From Massospora cicadina (taxonomy: Eukaryota; Entomophthoromycota; Entomophthoromycetes; Entomophthorales; Entomophthoraceae), in the NCBI GenBank assembly GCA_022478985.1, contig JAKSZP010009598.1:1-64000 (forward strand): a DNA stretch of 64,000 bases, in the 5' to 3' direction. The number at the start of each line of letters is the position of its first letter. Within the stretch, counting starts at the first letter, position 1. Under the pieces are notes generated by a model. It searched no databases. It was given only the letters and a program-made list of their open reading frames with translations, and was not told the origin of the DNA. Shown here in pieces: positions 48,004 through 57,905 of the stretch. Position numbers and translations under genes: made by a program.

Positions 48004-49206
48004 ATGTTAGCCTTACACTCCCACAACACCAAAGTGGAGAACAAGAAGCTGTATAATCAGGTGGGGGAAAAGTGGTTACCTTATCTACGGCCTTCAGAAC
48101 GTGTACCTGTTATTATGGAGGCTCACTCTACCCTAGGTCATGGGGGAGTGAAGAAAACCTATGAGTGGATTAGGGAGCAGTACTATTGGGAAAGAATCAT
48201 GAAAGCTATTGTTGAAGTCTTGGATGCTTGCCTCACATGTAAGAAGCAGTCCAGTTTCAAGATTAATTACCAATATCAACCCACTACCCCTCAACAACCA
48301 TTTTACACCATCAGTCTAGATGTAGTAGATCCCCTCCCACAGACTACCAGTTAAATAAATTTATCCTAGTAGGTATTGACCACTTTACTAAGTGGGTTGA
48401 AGCTGTGTCCCTCCCTGCCCAAATGGCCAAGGCCACCGCAACATTCTTACATCAATATATTTTCACTCGCCATGGATGTCCTCAAGTACTACTCTATGAT
48501 AATGGTAAGAACTTCACTTACAGAGTAGTCAAGATCCTGACTACGTCTATAGTGACCCAACAACTATTCTCAGCCCCATCTAATCCCTCTACAAATAGAA
48601 CTTTGGAGAGAGCCAATGGAACCTTGGTTTTTATCCTGTGTAAAATGGCCTCCTCTGATCCGCTTTACTGGGATTAATTCTTACCCAGTGCTCTTATGGC
48701 ATACCGGATTAGTTATCAATGGATCCTGAAAATGTCCCCATTCCATGTTTTATATGGGTGTGAACCAGGGATACCGCCCTTTTAGCTAAGGATGTCTTAT
48801 CCTCTAGTGGTGAAGAACCTAAAAAGCCATAACAAGATTGGCTCAATGTATCATTCAGCTTCAATCTGAGGCTATGAAAATCTTAGCTAAAATGGTTACA
48901 AAAGAGGGACAAGCGGCAAAAGAGTTATGGGCTCCCCTACCTTCCTTCAAAGTGTCTGACTTGGTCCTTTATTACCATAAAGACATCACACCCAGAAGTA
49001 GAAAGCTTAGATCTATTTGGGAGGATCTCTTCACTGTCACCTACAAGAGAGGTGATGAGTATTCTATAAAACTGTTGGCTACCAGTATCACCATAAATCA
49101 GGTACATGGCTTCTTCCTATGGCTCTACTCTCCCCCCAACATTCTTGATGGGGGTGATGTTGGACATTTACCCTCCCAGCTTCAGGATAAGAATGTTGTG
49201 GGTTGA
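48004..49206 (+). pseudogene. Integrase of element B
   Basis: The zinc-binding domain is well preserved at 48,110-48,260 (AHSTLGHGGVKKTYEWIREQ, then CLTCKKQ: His-His-Cys-Cys complete). The core holds FYTISLDVVDPLPQTTS, a stop, then IDHFTKWVEA, FTRHGCPQVLLYDNGKNFTY and NPSTNRTLERANGTL. Asp, Asp-Asn-Gly and Glu blocks are all legible. The C terminus is at 48,838-49,206 (SDLVLYYHKDITPRSRKLRS). Stops at 48,352 and 48,675 break it. Confidence 0.85.
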
Positions 49207-49927
49207 AATGAGCCAATGCAGAGAAATGTAGACATTTACAAGTTTCCAATGATAGTAAAGGTGATTTAGATGATACAATTGATTTTGTTGGCCAAAAGAC
49301 CCTGGCCAATTCTTGGCAGAACCCCACAAATTGGGGTAACACTATTATGAATACTAAACGGGAAATTAGCACAAAGTTGGTCAGTTGAATTACCCTATCC
49401 ACATGAGGGAACTTGGGAAGTCCATTGGCAGTTTCTCCCCTTGCCACGTCCAATTCCCTTCAACCACCTAAGTAGGGACCACCCCATTTTTATAGGCGTG
49501 GCGGAGGCCCCCCAAGGTGCAATAATTTTAGCTAATGGGAATTTGCTAAAATATATTAAATCTTACCCTACAGGTATGTATTGCCTACCACCAATTCCCC
49601 ATCTATTGTTCAGCTAAATTGAAGCAAGTTTTCCGAGCTTTGATAAGCTGAAGTTGCATATTTCCTTATTTGGACTGCAACAAGCCATCCCAAACTTACC
49701 AATGAATTCCCTTTGACCCTTAATACCATTTTAAATACTGAATGGCCAAATATTGAGAGGGTTCATTTTTCCTTACCCATGACACTTAATAAAACTATAA
49801 AAAAACCTACTACTTTCTAGTTTTTATTGTCTATTTAATTTATTAAATTGGAGGTTTTAATCCCCTTGTTTGTTGGTATTTAGGTTTTAACACACCCAAG
49901 TGAGCTTCTCATATTCTAAATCCAACA
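49194..49927 (+). repeat. 3' LTR of element B (734 bp)
   Basis: It begins TGTTGTGGGTTGAAA, overlapping the last codons of the integrase frame by 13 bp, and ends AAATCCAACA. It diverges from the 5' LTR by about a tenth in its first third and less later. Confidence 0.9.
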
Positions 49928-50265
49928 GTAACATCTAGGACCTCCACAATCAAGATCCCCTTTTGCCTTTATGTATTGAGGCTAAATGATGCCTTCATCA
50001 TATTCAATCCTTTGGTGACTTGTGACCCCATTGTTTAAAAGCTTCTTGATCTAGTCATTGGAAATTGGGAAGCGGAATCAATGAGCTCATCAATAGGTGG
50101 TATAGAGCAATTAACACCTCATGACTATTCCATATTGTAGCTCTCATCATCTTTTCCACTTAAGGTATTGTCAAACTGAGGAAGTTGATTGATGGTCAAT
50201 TTGTGGGGACTTAATTCTGGAGTGAGGAGTTTAATTTGTTCTCTATCTCAATCTCAGACAGAGGG
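49928..50265 (-). repeat. 5' LTR segment of element G, right of B
   Basis: It matches 20,730-21,050. Its missing left portion lies on the other side of B (up to 43,242). Boundary on the right is approximate. Confidence 0.6.
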
Positions 50266-53200
50266 TATATTTCTTAAACCCTTTAAATTGAGAAGTATAT
50301 CTCAATTAAACTTCTTATTTTAGCTAATTGATTAGGGCTTGAAGGATTTATTTAAGTTACAAGTTAATGGTTGTCATTGTTAAATTCTCCCTGATTATTA
50401 TTTATGTAGAGTCTAAGGTAACTAGAGTTGTCTAAATTCAATGAGAACTATATGTAGCAAGTGGTCTTTAGCACAATATTGCATAAAACAGGTCCTTTTA
50501 GATGGCCACTAAAATCTCCCTGATGATATATCTGTTTGCTGACAGGATCATAATTTCTCAATGGATCATATAGAGGCAACTACTTGTTTTTCAGTACTTG
50601 ATCTCTGGTATAGAAATGACTATCCCAGAGGTAGATTGCAAAAATATTAGAGTTAATATAGGTAGGGTGTGACCATCTAGTACTAAAAAAAATATAGGTA
50701 GGGTGTGATACTTTATTCAGAATAAATTTGAGGATATTTACCATTGTTTAATCAGCCTCTGGACAATAATGACCCAATAGAGAGTAAAATTGATGATGAG
50801 TATAATATGTATATTGAAAATAATGGTGCATCAATTTTGAAGGGATTTTATAAAGGTGATGAGGAACATGGCATGATGATTCAGTAATGGATTAGAGAAT
50901 TTAGGTGAAAAAACAAACGCTTGCATACACTTGTGAACTACATGTACATACCCACTTTATACAAATTGATACTCATTAAATAGGGTCAAAAGATTTAAAG
51001 GGTCAAATCAAGTCAACACCGTGCAACAGGTTATACTATTATAACAATAAACCGCTTATCAATTTTTGGCATCTGGCATCAACACCTTTGTTTAGAAATA
51101 AACAGCCTGAATTGCTTTAAAAAATATAATAAGTTTTTACCACAGTGCAGCATCATTTTTATATCAGTTGGGCTCAAAGCTGGCCACAATAAAGTAGGGT
51201 CAATCATAATGATACTGGAGTGTTTTTATCATGTGGTACTAAAAAAATTGTTATTTATAGATTGCATATCAATTGCCCCACATCTGCAGCTTTAAACTGT
51301 ACAACTCTGATAAAGATTAGGGCGGCAATAGATGCACCTGAATATTTTTGGAAGATAAACTAATGTAAAGAGGCTAATAACTCACCTGGATGTGAGGTAG
51401 CTGTGATGTCTGATTACATGCGCCAACTGAAAAAGTTGAGGGCTTATTTAAATAGCTAGTATTCCTTTAATTGTACCTATGATATGCGGATATTATCTGG
51501 CACCTGTCACATATAGTACTAAAAACCTACACTTACTTTTTGATAATTGGTTAGGATATGGGTGTTAAATTCTGTCTACAAATTTTGTTATAAAGTATTA
51601 AATCCTTCAGAATTTATGACTTCATAACGTGGATACTTAAGTATTTATAGTTGATGTAAGGGTTACTGAGGAATATGGTTACTACGGTTATGGAGATAGC
51701 TGATATGGATTGCTCACCCTTCATACCATAGTGATACAAAGAACACTTGCTATACAAACTTTTGTGAACTAAGTTTATAGTTGGACAATGTATAGGATGA
51801 TGGTGAGTTATAAGCTACAAGTTAGGATTATAACTTACTCAAAGTTGTAAATAAATATAGATTTGGAGCGCACTGATATAGGATTACATCAACATAGTTT
51901 TAGGTTTCATATCAGATGGCTATCAAGATCCAAAACATGTTTTTGTGGGTACCACTCTAGTAGTCAATTATTCACCTGGTGGCAAACTTGAATTTGGAAT
52001 GATGACTAGGGTTAAAAATCAAAATAGTTATATGATTTAGGGTAATACAAATCCTTATAGGAAAGCTAATCTCCAGGGACAGCCTAAGAAGTGACCCTGG
52101 GAAATTCAATTGTCCTGATACTATGATTTGATAGTCCATCCAAAAAAATTGTATCGGTCAACTTAAATTTTGATTGTAGATATATAGCTAAAAAATTATA
52201 AACGGTAAAGGTTTTAATAAGGGGCTCTGCCAAATGGATTGACAATGATCTGAAGGTATCCGCTATCAATGGCCATCCAACTAGATTAATGCGTGCACCT
52301 TACTCTATTTTTCACACCCCTCACCTACCCTACAATTATCAGCCTAGAAGCTAAAATGTGACCAGGGTAAAAGGCTGACAAATCCTAAACCAAGGTAGTG
52401 TATTAAGATACTATTGACTCTAAGAAAATCAAAATAGATCCAAAAGGAATTAATGTTTGATTCTTGTACTCTTTACCTAATCTAATTAGTTTAACCCACG
52501 TTTGGTGTCCTTGGCATGAACAACGCCAAGGATAGTTGTACAGGCGAGAATATTAGAACATCAGCTGAGCTCTGCTATGACTAGTGAAAGCAACCCCACC
52601 AACTTATGTCAGCTCAACCCCATCAAGCTAAGGGGGCTACCTTAGTTCCAATAGTTATTTTGTGGTTGCATTCAGTGTCACAACCTGGTCATCCCATTTG
52701 GAAGTTTGCAAACTCTAGTCTCATTGGCACACACCGATACTCTAGCAAGCAGAGGTCAGGTTTATGGAACATTTTTACTTTAAATTTGGTAGCTGCCTTA
52801 GAACCATACCCTAACTAATATTAATGTTGAACTCAAATTTTACTTCACCAGATTTCTAGTAGCTTAACTGAAGTTGATAACTGGATGGTTCATGTTAAAC
52901 CTTAGGAATATGGGTTACAGGTAGATAAACTGCTGGTTTATCGCCTACTTGGGTAATGACAACTTAAAAGTTTGTTTCCGGATGCAAGGTTTAACTATCT
53001 TTGTTAACTTAAACTCAATAGCTAGAGTTTTAAGATTAAAGTTGTTGGTACCAGGTTCCAAAGTCTGTTCCATAGCCTTGTCCTTGTTAACGTCACCTTT
53101 AGTTCAGGTTTGGTTTCTTTGTCATCAATTACAACTTTTGGGTTCAGGTTTGAGGGATTTTGAACCAGGCAGAAAGCTTACTTACAAAATTTAATGCTTC

Positions 53201-54225
53201 TTTAAAAGGTATCCACCACTTTTTTCAGATGATAGATTATTGTATACCAAAATTGACAGAGTTTGAACCCATCTGCCACCTCAATCAGGATATAATGGCT
53301 AACGAGGTTTACTGAGGGTATTCCAGATTGACTTTGCAAACCCTTTAAGATCGTCACACCTACGGTTCACATAAATCTATAGATAAGTTGACATCCTCAC
53401 TGATGCCAACACCTTAATTGAAGTTTAGGTTGGGAGGTAGCTGATGTAAGCCTTAAGTTAGTAGGGGCTTTACCATCCCAATACTATATGCGTTTAAAGC
53501 TGTTACTAGTGTCACTTTACACTGTTTCGGAAGTTTTTTGAAGATTGCTCGTTTAGTTAACATGGTTGATGGATGGACCATTAGTTTAAGTGCTAAGGTG
53601 GGGATGATATTTCCGGTAAAGTGCATGGGTTCACTACTTGCTTGGGGATCACCTGCTCCTCATAACAACCACTTACTCAATTGTAAAAACTATAAAGTAT
53701 AATCCAGTTCCCAATTCTTTTGTCAATTTACTAATATTACGTTGCAGGGATCACTTAAGGGCAGGTTACCTATTTGATTGCCAGTTACCCTACCATTTGC
53801 TATAGCAACTCTCAACTATCTTGTTACAGCTAGCAGTTGTACGCTAGCATCTATAACTTGGCACACCAATAAACTTGCACACTTTAGAACCACCCTTTCT
53901 CATCACTTATTGGTAGCCCCAGTTTAGTATCTTTGGCTAATGAAGGCTATACTCTATGACCACCTTTTGCAGTTACAAGATAATTGCAACCTTTTAATGT
54001 AGGGCTTAAATTTTAGCTATTGATATTCCAGTGACTTTTGAACGAGCTCCATACCTTTATTAGGTTAGATAAAAATAAAATAAGGGTAAGAGGGATTGGC
54101 AGAATAGGGATTTCAGCCATGTAAAAAAACTGGGATTGGGTATCACTGATGAGATAGCATCACTGAATATTCCTAGTCAGGGATCGCCACTGCTAGCCAT
54201 AGTTCAAGTGAGGTAAGCTTGCATG
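50266..54225. other. AT-rich decayed DNA without a recognisable gene
   Basis: Frames stay under 85 codons and none shows a motif I could name. One micro-insertion is clear at 50,655-50,708. Two further AGTACT-plus-A occurrences (about 51,232 and 51,515) may be older relatives. The DNA becomes less AT-rich to the right. Confidence 0.4.
50655..50708 (+). mobile_element. Micro-insertion 4: 18-bp stub with perfect 18-bp target duplication
   Basis: AATATAGGTAGGGTGTGA occurs at 50,655-50,672 and 50,691-50,708. The 18 bp between read CCATCTAGTACTAAAAAA. The inserted sequence is no longer than the duplication it generated. Confidence 0.9.
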
Positions 54226-54440
54226 CTATTTAATCTTTAAATAAAATAATCTCACCTCATGTTTGATGAACGGCCCAGGGGTAAAAGCCAGATATAAGGC
54301 TTTAAAGTAGCTGGGGTCAAGGCGCAAAAGCTTAGAGATCTGTGCAAGCTGATTGGAGAAAATCTGAAACCTTTCCTTTATCACTCCTTTGTAATGGGGG
54401 CTCTTATAGCCCAATGGCTTGGCCACAATCACTGAGGGTA
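54220..54440 (-). CDS. Candidate internal exon of an unknown gene
   Basis: The minus strand is open from 54,432 and reads GYKSPHYKGVIKERFQIF then SNQLAQISKLLRLDPSYFKA, ending FTPGPFIKHE at about 54,256. It looks like soluble protein rather than retroelement. It is followed by GTGAG...TTAAATAG, a 30-nt GT-AG interval of the same size as Pob3's introns, although the frame beyond it stops soon. A slightly longer splice gives LTSLELWLAVAIPD. No family is recognised and no partner exons were found. Confidence 0.25.
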
Positions 54441-55511
54441 CAACCTATATACAATAATGGTAAAGGAAGGCTTGGAGCTAGATTGGCTGATTTTTTAGTA
54501 TCTTTTAGAAGTAAAGGTCTTGAGAGGGATGTAAATCTGGGACGTTCTAGTGACATGCTACGGTTCTGAATAAAAGGCATGCCGCCTGGTGACGTGCTTA
54601 ACTGCAGCTTGAAGTTTAATAAAGTTTAAACCGGGGATGAATAGGCTCACTGCCGCGCGCGTGAAGGCGGACCGAACTTGGAATTGGTTACCCGGGATGG
54701 GTTCCACCAATCAAACTTGGCGGTTAAGTACCACGCAAAGCCAGCAGTTATGATTAGATCCCGCCTCGGATTTAAAGTTCAACTGGCTCATATATACAGG
54801 CTTTGGAGTGCGATTAAATCCAGGTTTTATTTTTATAAAGCGAACGGAGGCTACCTCTAATCTACCACCTTAACCCCCATCTCCACATCCCCAACCTAAA
54901 GCGTTTCCGATCCATGTGAATCTCAAGGTTTGTAGGGCTCGTTTATACCCGCTTATTTAGCACATCGCACCAAATGGCAACATCTTGGGCTCAACCCTAA
55001 TGGAGTCCAATTTGCAAATTCAAAACGGTAACCGTTTTCCCTCTCAACAACAGCTTCCACCCCAAGTAGCGCAACAAGACCTCAGAAGCTTATCAGGTGA
55101 ATCAAAGATAAAAATGCATGCTTTAGCAACCACCCAGCTAGTAACGAAGGCATTCGAGTGATCAATTAAATCAACAAGGGTTCACTCTATAGGCTTAAAC
55201 TACCAAAAACCAACAAGCGTGGCAAAGGAGGGTTCTTGCCGATATAAAGGTTAAGTGCTAAACAAAGCGTCAAGGATAGCTCCAAAAGTAAGGTTGCCAT
55301 TTCTGACTCGAAAATGCATACAATAAAGGCGGCCATCTAAACGCACCCAAGTCCACCCCTGCGGCATGTAAAACTTCATAAGCTGATTGTAGGGAATAAA
55401 CAAAAGACCAAATTATTAGCCAGCTCTATTCAACAAGGATGCAGGGGCACTTATACAAATGGGGGAGCTAGTCTAAAAAGCAGTGTAATTGGATTGCAAA
55501 TTGGGAGCGGG
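54441..55511. other. Gene-island DNA downstream of Pob3, no gene identified
   Basis: The stretch is richer in GC and CpG than the retroelement regions and contains GCGCGCG at about 54,653. Scans on both strands found only short frames (for example 54,678-54,860 plus) without motifs. It probably holds the Pob3 3' end and intergenic DNA. Confidence 0.4.
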
Positions 55512-57460
55512 TCACTCCTCCTCCTTCTCCTCTTCGGAATAGTCCTCATCGAATCTAGAGGTTAGCATAACTTAGGCTTCTTACTCCTCCCCAACGTCGC
55601 TCTCGCTCTCGGCAACAAAATCCTCATCGGGGGACTCTTCGTCGGGTTCGTCGTCCTCATCACGGGAGCGCTTCCGGGGGAAGGAAGCTTCATCGGAGGA
55701 CTCCATCAGATCCGAGTATTGTGCCGCCTAATGGGTGAGCGATTGGAAGGGAAATTACTTGTTCGGCCTGCTCATCCTTGAAACGGAGGTTTTTGGCGCG
55801 GAGGTACCGCTCGATGTTCTTGAGCTCCTCCCTGCAACTTTAGCGGGTTTGGTTGGCTTACTTGTTGATGCTCGAGAACTGGAAGCTGGTGCCGCCCTTC
55901 AGATTGAATTTGAGATCGAAGGTTCGGGAGCTGGCCACCGACCCTGCCCCCACCCTAAACAGGTTAACCCTCCCCCACACCTAACCTCGAGAAGGAGAGG
56001 CTCCCGATCTCCGAGTGGGGGATCTCCATGGGGGGCTTGGGGACAAACAGGAACGACCTTTCGAGCGGGTAGAGGTGCCCCTCGTTGGCTTTGAGGGAAC
56101 ATTTGAAGGCGCTGGCCCCGTGGTTGCTTTAAAAGTTTAACGCCCCCCGCCAAACCTACCTGCTGTAGGATGCCGTCTCCTTGATGAGGGGCTTCCCCGA
56201 GAGCACCTTGAAGACCTCGGAGACTACGGTGGAGGTGGGATCCGAGTAACTCTTCTTTAGCTCGTCCTTGTATCTCTCGGCCAGCTCCGTCCTAAAAGGC
56301 GTCAGGGTGAGCGCCGCCAACCAGTTACTCGTCGAGGTTAAGCTCCAGGTCGAGCTCCTCGTTCGCGGCCCACTGTAAAACCAAATGGGAGTATCGGGTT
56401 TGGCCCTGCCGGAGCGGTGGGTCTAGCGAGATCTGGATTTAGCTAGAACCTCTTGTAAACCCTACGACAAAGATCTTATGCAACGCGTCCGGCTTCGGGA
56501 GGTAAAACAGCCGGGTGATGTTGGTGTAGAGGATCTTGTAATCGTACGTCTTCCCCCGCAGACGGAAGAAGGTGGGGAACATGTCGACGTCATACCGCCC
56601 CCTAGCACATCAAGGAAGGCTCAATAGCTTACCTCGGCGTGACGAAAAGGGTATCCGTAAACAGGCAGATGGCATCCCCGGCCACCTGGAGGTTGGCGCG
56701 CTCCTTGATGGTTTCGTAAAACGCCGCCGCCGCGCTCCTCGCTTCCTGGTCGTCGGCGTCCTCCTTGGTATCGTGGTCGTCGTCCTTGCTTGCCGAGGTG
56801 GAGTTGGGGATGTAGAAGCGCATCTCGACGAGCTCGTCGATCCCGGTCCGGTTATTCGGCGTCGCGCCCTTGGCGAGGGGTCTTCGGGCTGCAGGAATTC
56901 AAGGCTAACCTCGTTCTTCCCCACCAAGTTCGTGTTGGCGACCTTTGCGAGGGGAAACTCGAACACGGACTTGTCGTTCACGGCAAACACCAGGTCGGAA
57001 CCTAATTATGAGCCATTGCCAGGTATCGTATACCTTCGAACTCGGCCCTCCCCCAGTTCCAACCCTTCAGGCTGAACTCCTTAACTTCGAGTACGCCCTT
57101 GAAGGTGCCCTTAATGACATCCCTAACCGAATCGAAGTCCTGGACCGATCAAAGCTTGCGAGAAGAAAATACCTCCTTGTTAAACCCCTGGAAGCGGGCG
57201 ACCGAGTTGTCCTTCAGTAGAACGTTTAGCTCGTAGTTGCGGGCCGCCCTAAACCAGGCGAACCGGCGGAAGTTACCCACCGGGACGGTGTAAACCTCCT
57301 TGTTGTTACCCCGCCAGCCCAAGCCCTGGGCCGCGAACCTTAGCTTACCGGGCTCGACGAACCCGCCCTTGATGGCCTTCCCGTTGCCCTTGCCATCCGA
57401 ACCGGCTTGGACATCCACGTAGATGGGCGCGAATTGGGCGATGTACTGGGCCTCCGCCAT
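55512..57460 (-). CDS. POB3: FACT complex subunit Pob3/SSRP1 (11 exons, one apparent frameshift)
   Basis: Pob3/SSRP1 pairs with Spt16 as FACT, a nuclear histone chaperone that loosens and rebuilds nucleosomes during transcription and replication. Exons, in gene order: 57460-57173, 57139-57034, 57001-56633, 56601-56466, 56432-56329, 56291-56160, 56126-55986, 55954-55862, 55831-55759, 55727-55585, 55554-55512. Diagnostic text: [94 protein letters not shown] and an acidic tail [10 protein letters not shown] before TGA. There is no HMG box, as in fungal Pob3. Length is about 542 residues. Exon sum is 1628 nt, one short of a frame; the break lies in exon 3, near the four-G run at 56,877-56,880, and may be an assembly error or a real mutation. 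Confidence 0.93.
55555..57172 (-). other. Ten micro-introns of Pob3 (30-37 nt)
   Basis: Introns in gene order: 57172-57140 (33), 57033-57002 (32), 56632-56602 (31), 56465-56433 (33), 56328-56292 (37), 56159-56127 (33), 55985-55955 (31), 55861-55832 (30), 55758-55728 (31), 55584-55555 (30). All are GT-AG. Most contain a CTAA or TTAA element 8-15 nt before the acceptor, the clearest being TGCTAAC in the last. Each removal joins conserved Pob3 text in frame. Confidence 0.9.
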
Positions 57461-57500
57461 TTTTATTTTTATAAGTTCGAGAGTGAAGTTTAAACCGTTA
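57461..57500 (-). promoter_or_regulatory. AT-rich start-proximal region of Pob3
   Basis: CTTATAAAAATAAAA ends directly at the ATG (57,460-57,458) on the minus strand. It could be a TATA-like element or simply an A-rich leader; being adjacent to the start codon argues for leader. Confidence 0.35.
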
Positions 57501-57538
57501 AACTTTGACCCACGTTAAAAGGTAACCATTCAACTCGG

Positions 57539-57643
57539 TAGAATCGATATTCGATCGATCGAGTTCGTTTCGTCAATGCGTAGAATCGATATTCGATCGA
57601 TCGAGTTCGTTTCGTCGATGCGTAGAATCGATATTCGATCGAG
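57539..57643. repeat. 42-bp tandem repeat, 2.5 copies, upstream of Pob3
   Basis: Units start at 57,539, 57,581 and 57,623 (partial) with TAGAATCGATATTCGATCGA. The first two are 42 bp and differ at one base. They are packed with TCGA and lie about 80-180 bp upstream of the Pob3 start. Related half-matches (GAGATCGATTTTCGATC) follow to 57,680. Confidence 0.9.
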
Positions 57644-57745
57644 ATGTTTTATCAACTGAGAGATCGATTTTCGATCAAAGGATTAAATCCGACGTGTAAA
57701 ATTAGAAACTTAAACTCGCCCCCTTCGAAAATTTTATAAGGGTTC

Positions 57746-57905
57746 GATAGATAAAACTTTTATTATTCGAGGTGGGTTGACCTTGGGACAAATATACCAC
57801 AACGAGAATGTTTTCTAGCCAGTACAGGTTTCGAACTCAAAACCTGCACTAGGGATGGAAGCAGTTTTGCCTGCTCGGCTAACCACCCTTGATAGTAAAA
57901 CTTTT
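57746..57905 (-). mobile_element. SINE copy 2 (tRNA-like head) with target duplication
   Basis: GATAGATAAAACTTTT (57,746-57,761) and GATAGTAAAACTTTT (57,891-57,905) bracket 129 bp. On the minus strand the insert starts GGTGGTTAGCCGAGCAGG (A-box-like TAGCCGAGCAGG), has GAGTTCGAAACC (B box) about 45 bp later, and ends GGTCAACCCACCTCGAATAA. The acceptor halves do not pair, so it is not a working tRNA gene. It lies about 0.3 kb upstream of the Pob3 start. Confidence 0.85.

Larger units (their letters stand above)
43243..49927 (+). mobile_element. Element B: Ty3/gypsy retrotransposon inserted in a G LTR
   Basis: LTRs at 43,243-44,020 and 49,194-49,927 flank gag, protease, RT, RNase H and integrase with relatively long open pieces. 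The primer site TGGTGCTCATTACAGGGG follows the 5' LTR. The sequences just outside (left TGCATGTCTCCAAGAGAAAA, right GTAACATCTAGGACC) align as one continuous stretch with G's other LTR at about 20,690-20,730. So B interrupted that LTR. The flanking pentamers GAAAA and GTAAC agree at three of five positions, a doubtful target duplication. Confidence 0.9.
20672..50265 (-). mobile_element. Element G: minus-strand Ty3/gypsy element split by nested insertions
   Basis: Homologous LTR segments lie at about 20,700-21,050 and 49,928-50,262 (shared ATTGGGAAGCGGAAT and AATTAACACCTC). Between them, read right to left on the minus strand, come a Gly/Pro-rich gag remnant (about 42 kb), protease (about 26 kb), RT (25.8-24.6 kb), RNase H (24.5-24.3 kb) and integrase (24.1-23.3 and 21.3-21.0 kb). 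Inserted into it are B, a compact LTR element, E (itself holding A1), a SINE and a 1.9 kb retroposon. Without them G would be about 7-8 kb. The gene order and shared LTRs support one element; the exact ends are not resolved. Confidence 0.65.

Noticed and set aside
43238..49932. GAAAA/GTAAC as a secure target duplication of B
   Set aside because: Only three of five bases agree. The nesting claim rests on the flank alignment with G's other LTR instead.
56610..56990. 126-codon minus frame at 56,990-56,610 as a separate protein
   Set aside because: Its first part is Pob3 exon 3; after the frame break it runs on as an Arg/Pro-rich shadow of the true Pob3 frame.
55512..57460. Assigning the organism to Blastocystis because of about 31-nt introns
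   Set aside because: Intron length alone is not enough, and the heavy load of Ty3 elements does not fit what is known of that compact genome.
57762..57890. Functional tRNA gene on the minus strand
   Set aside because: Box A and B are present, but the acceptor and T stems do not pair, there is a conserved 3' tail and a target duplication, and it recurs elsewhere; a SINE explains all of this.
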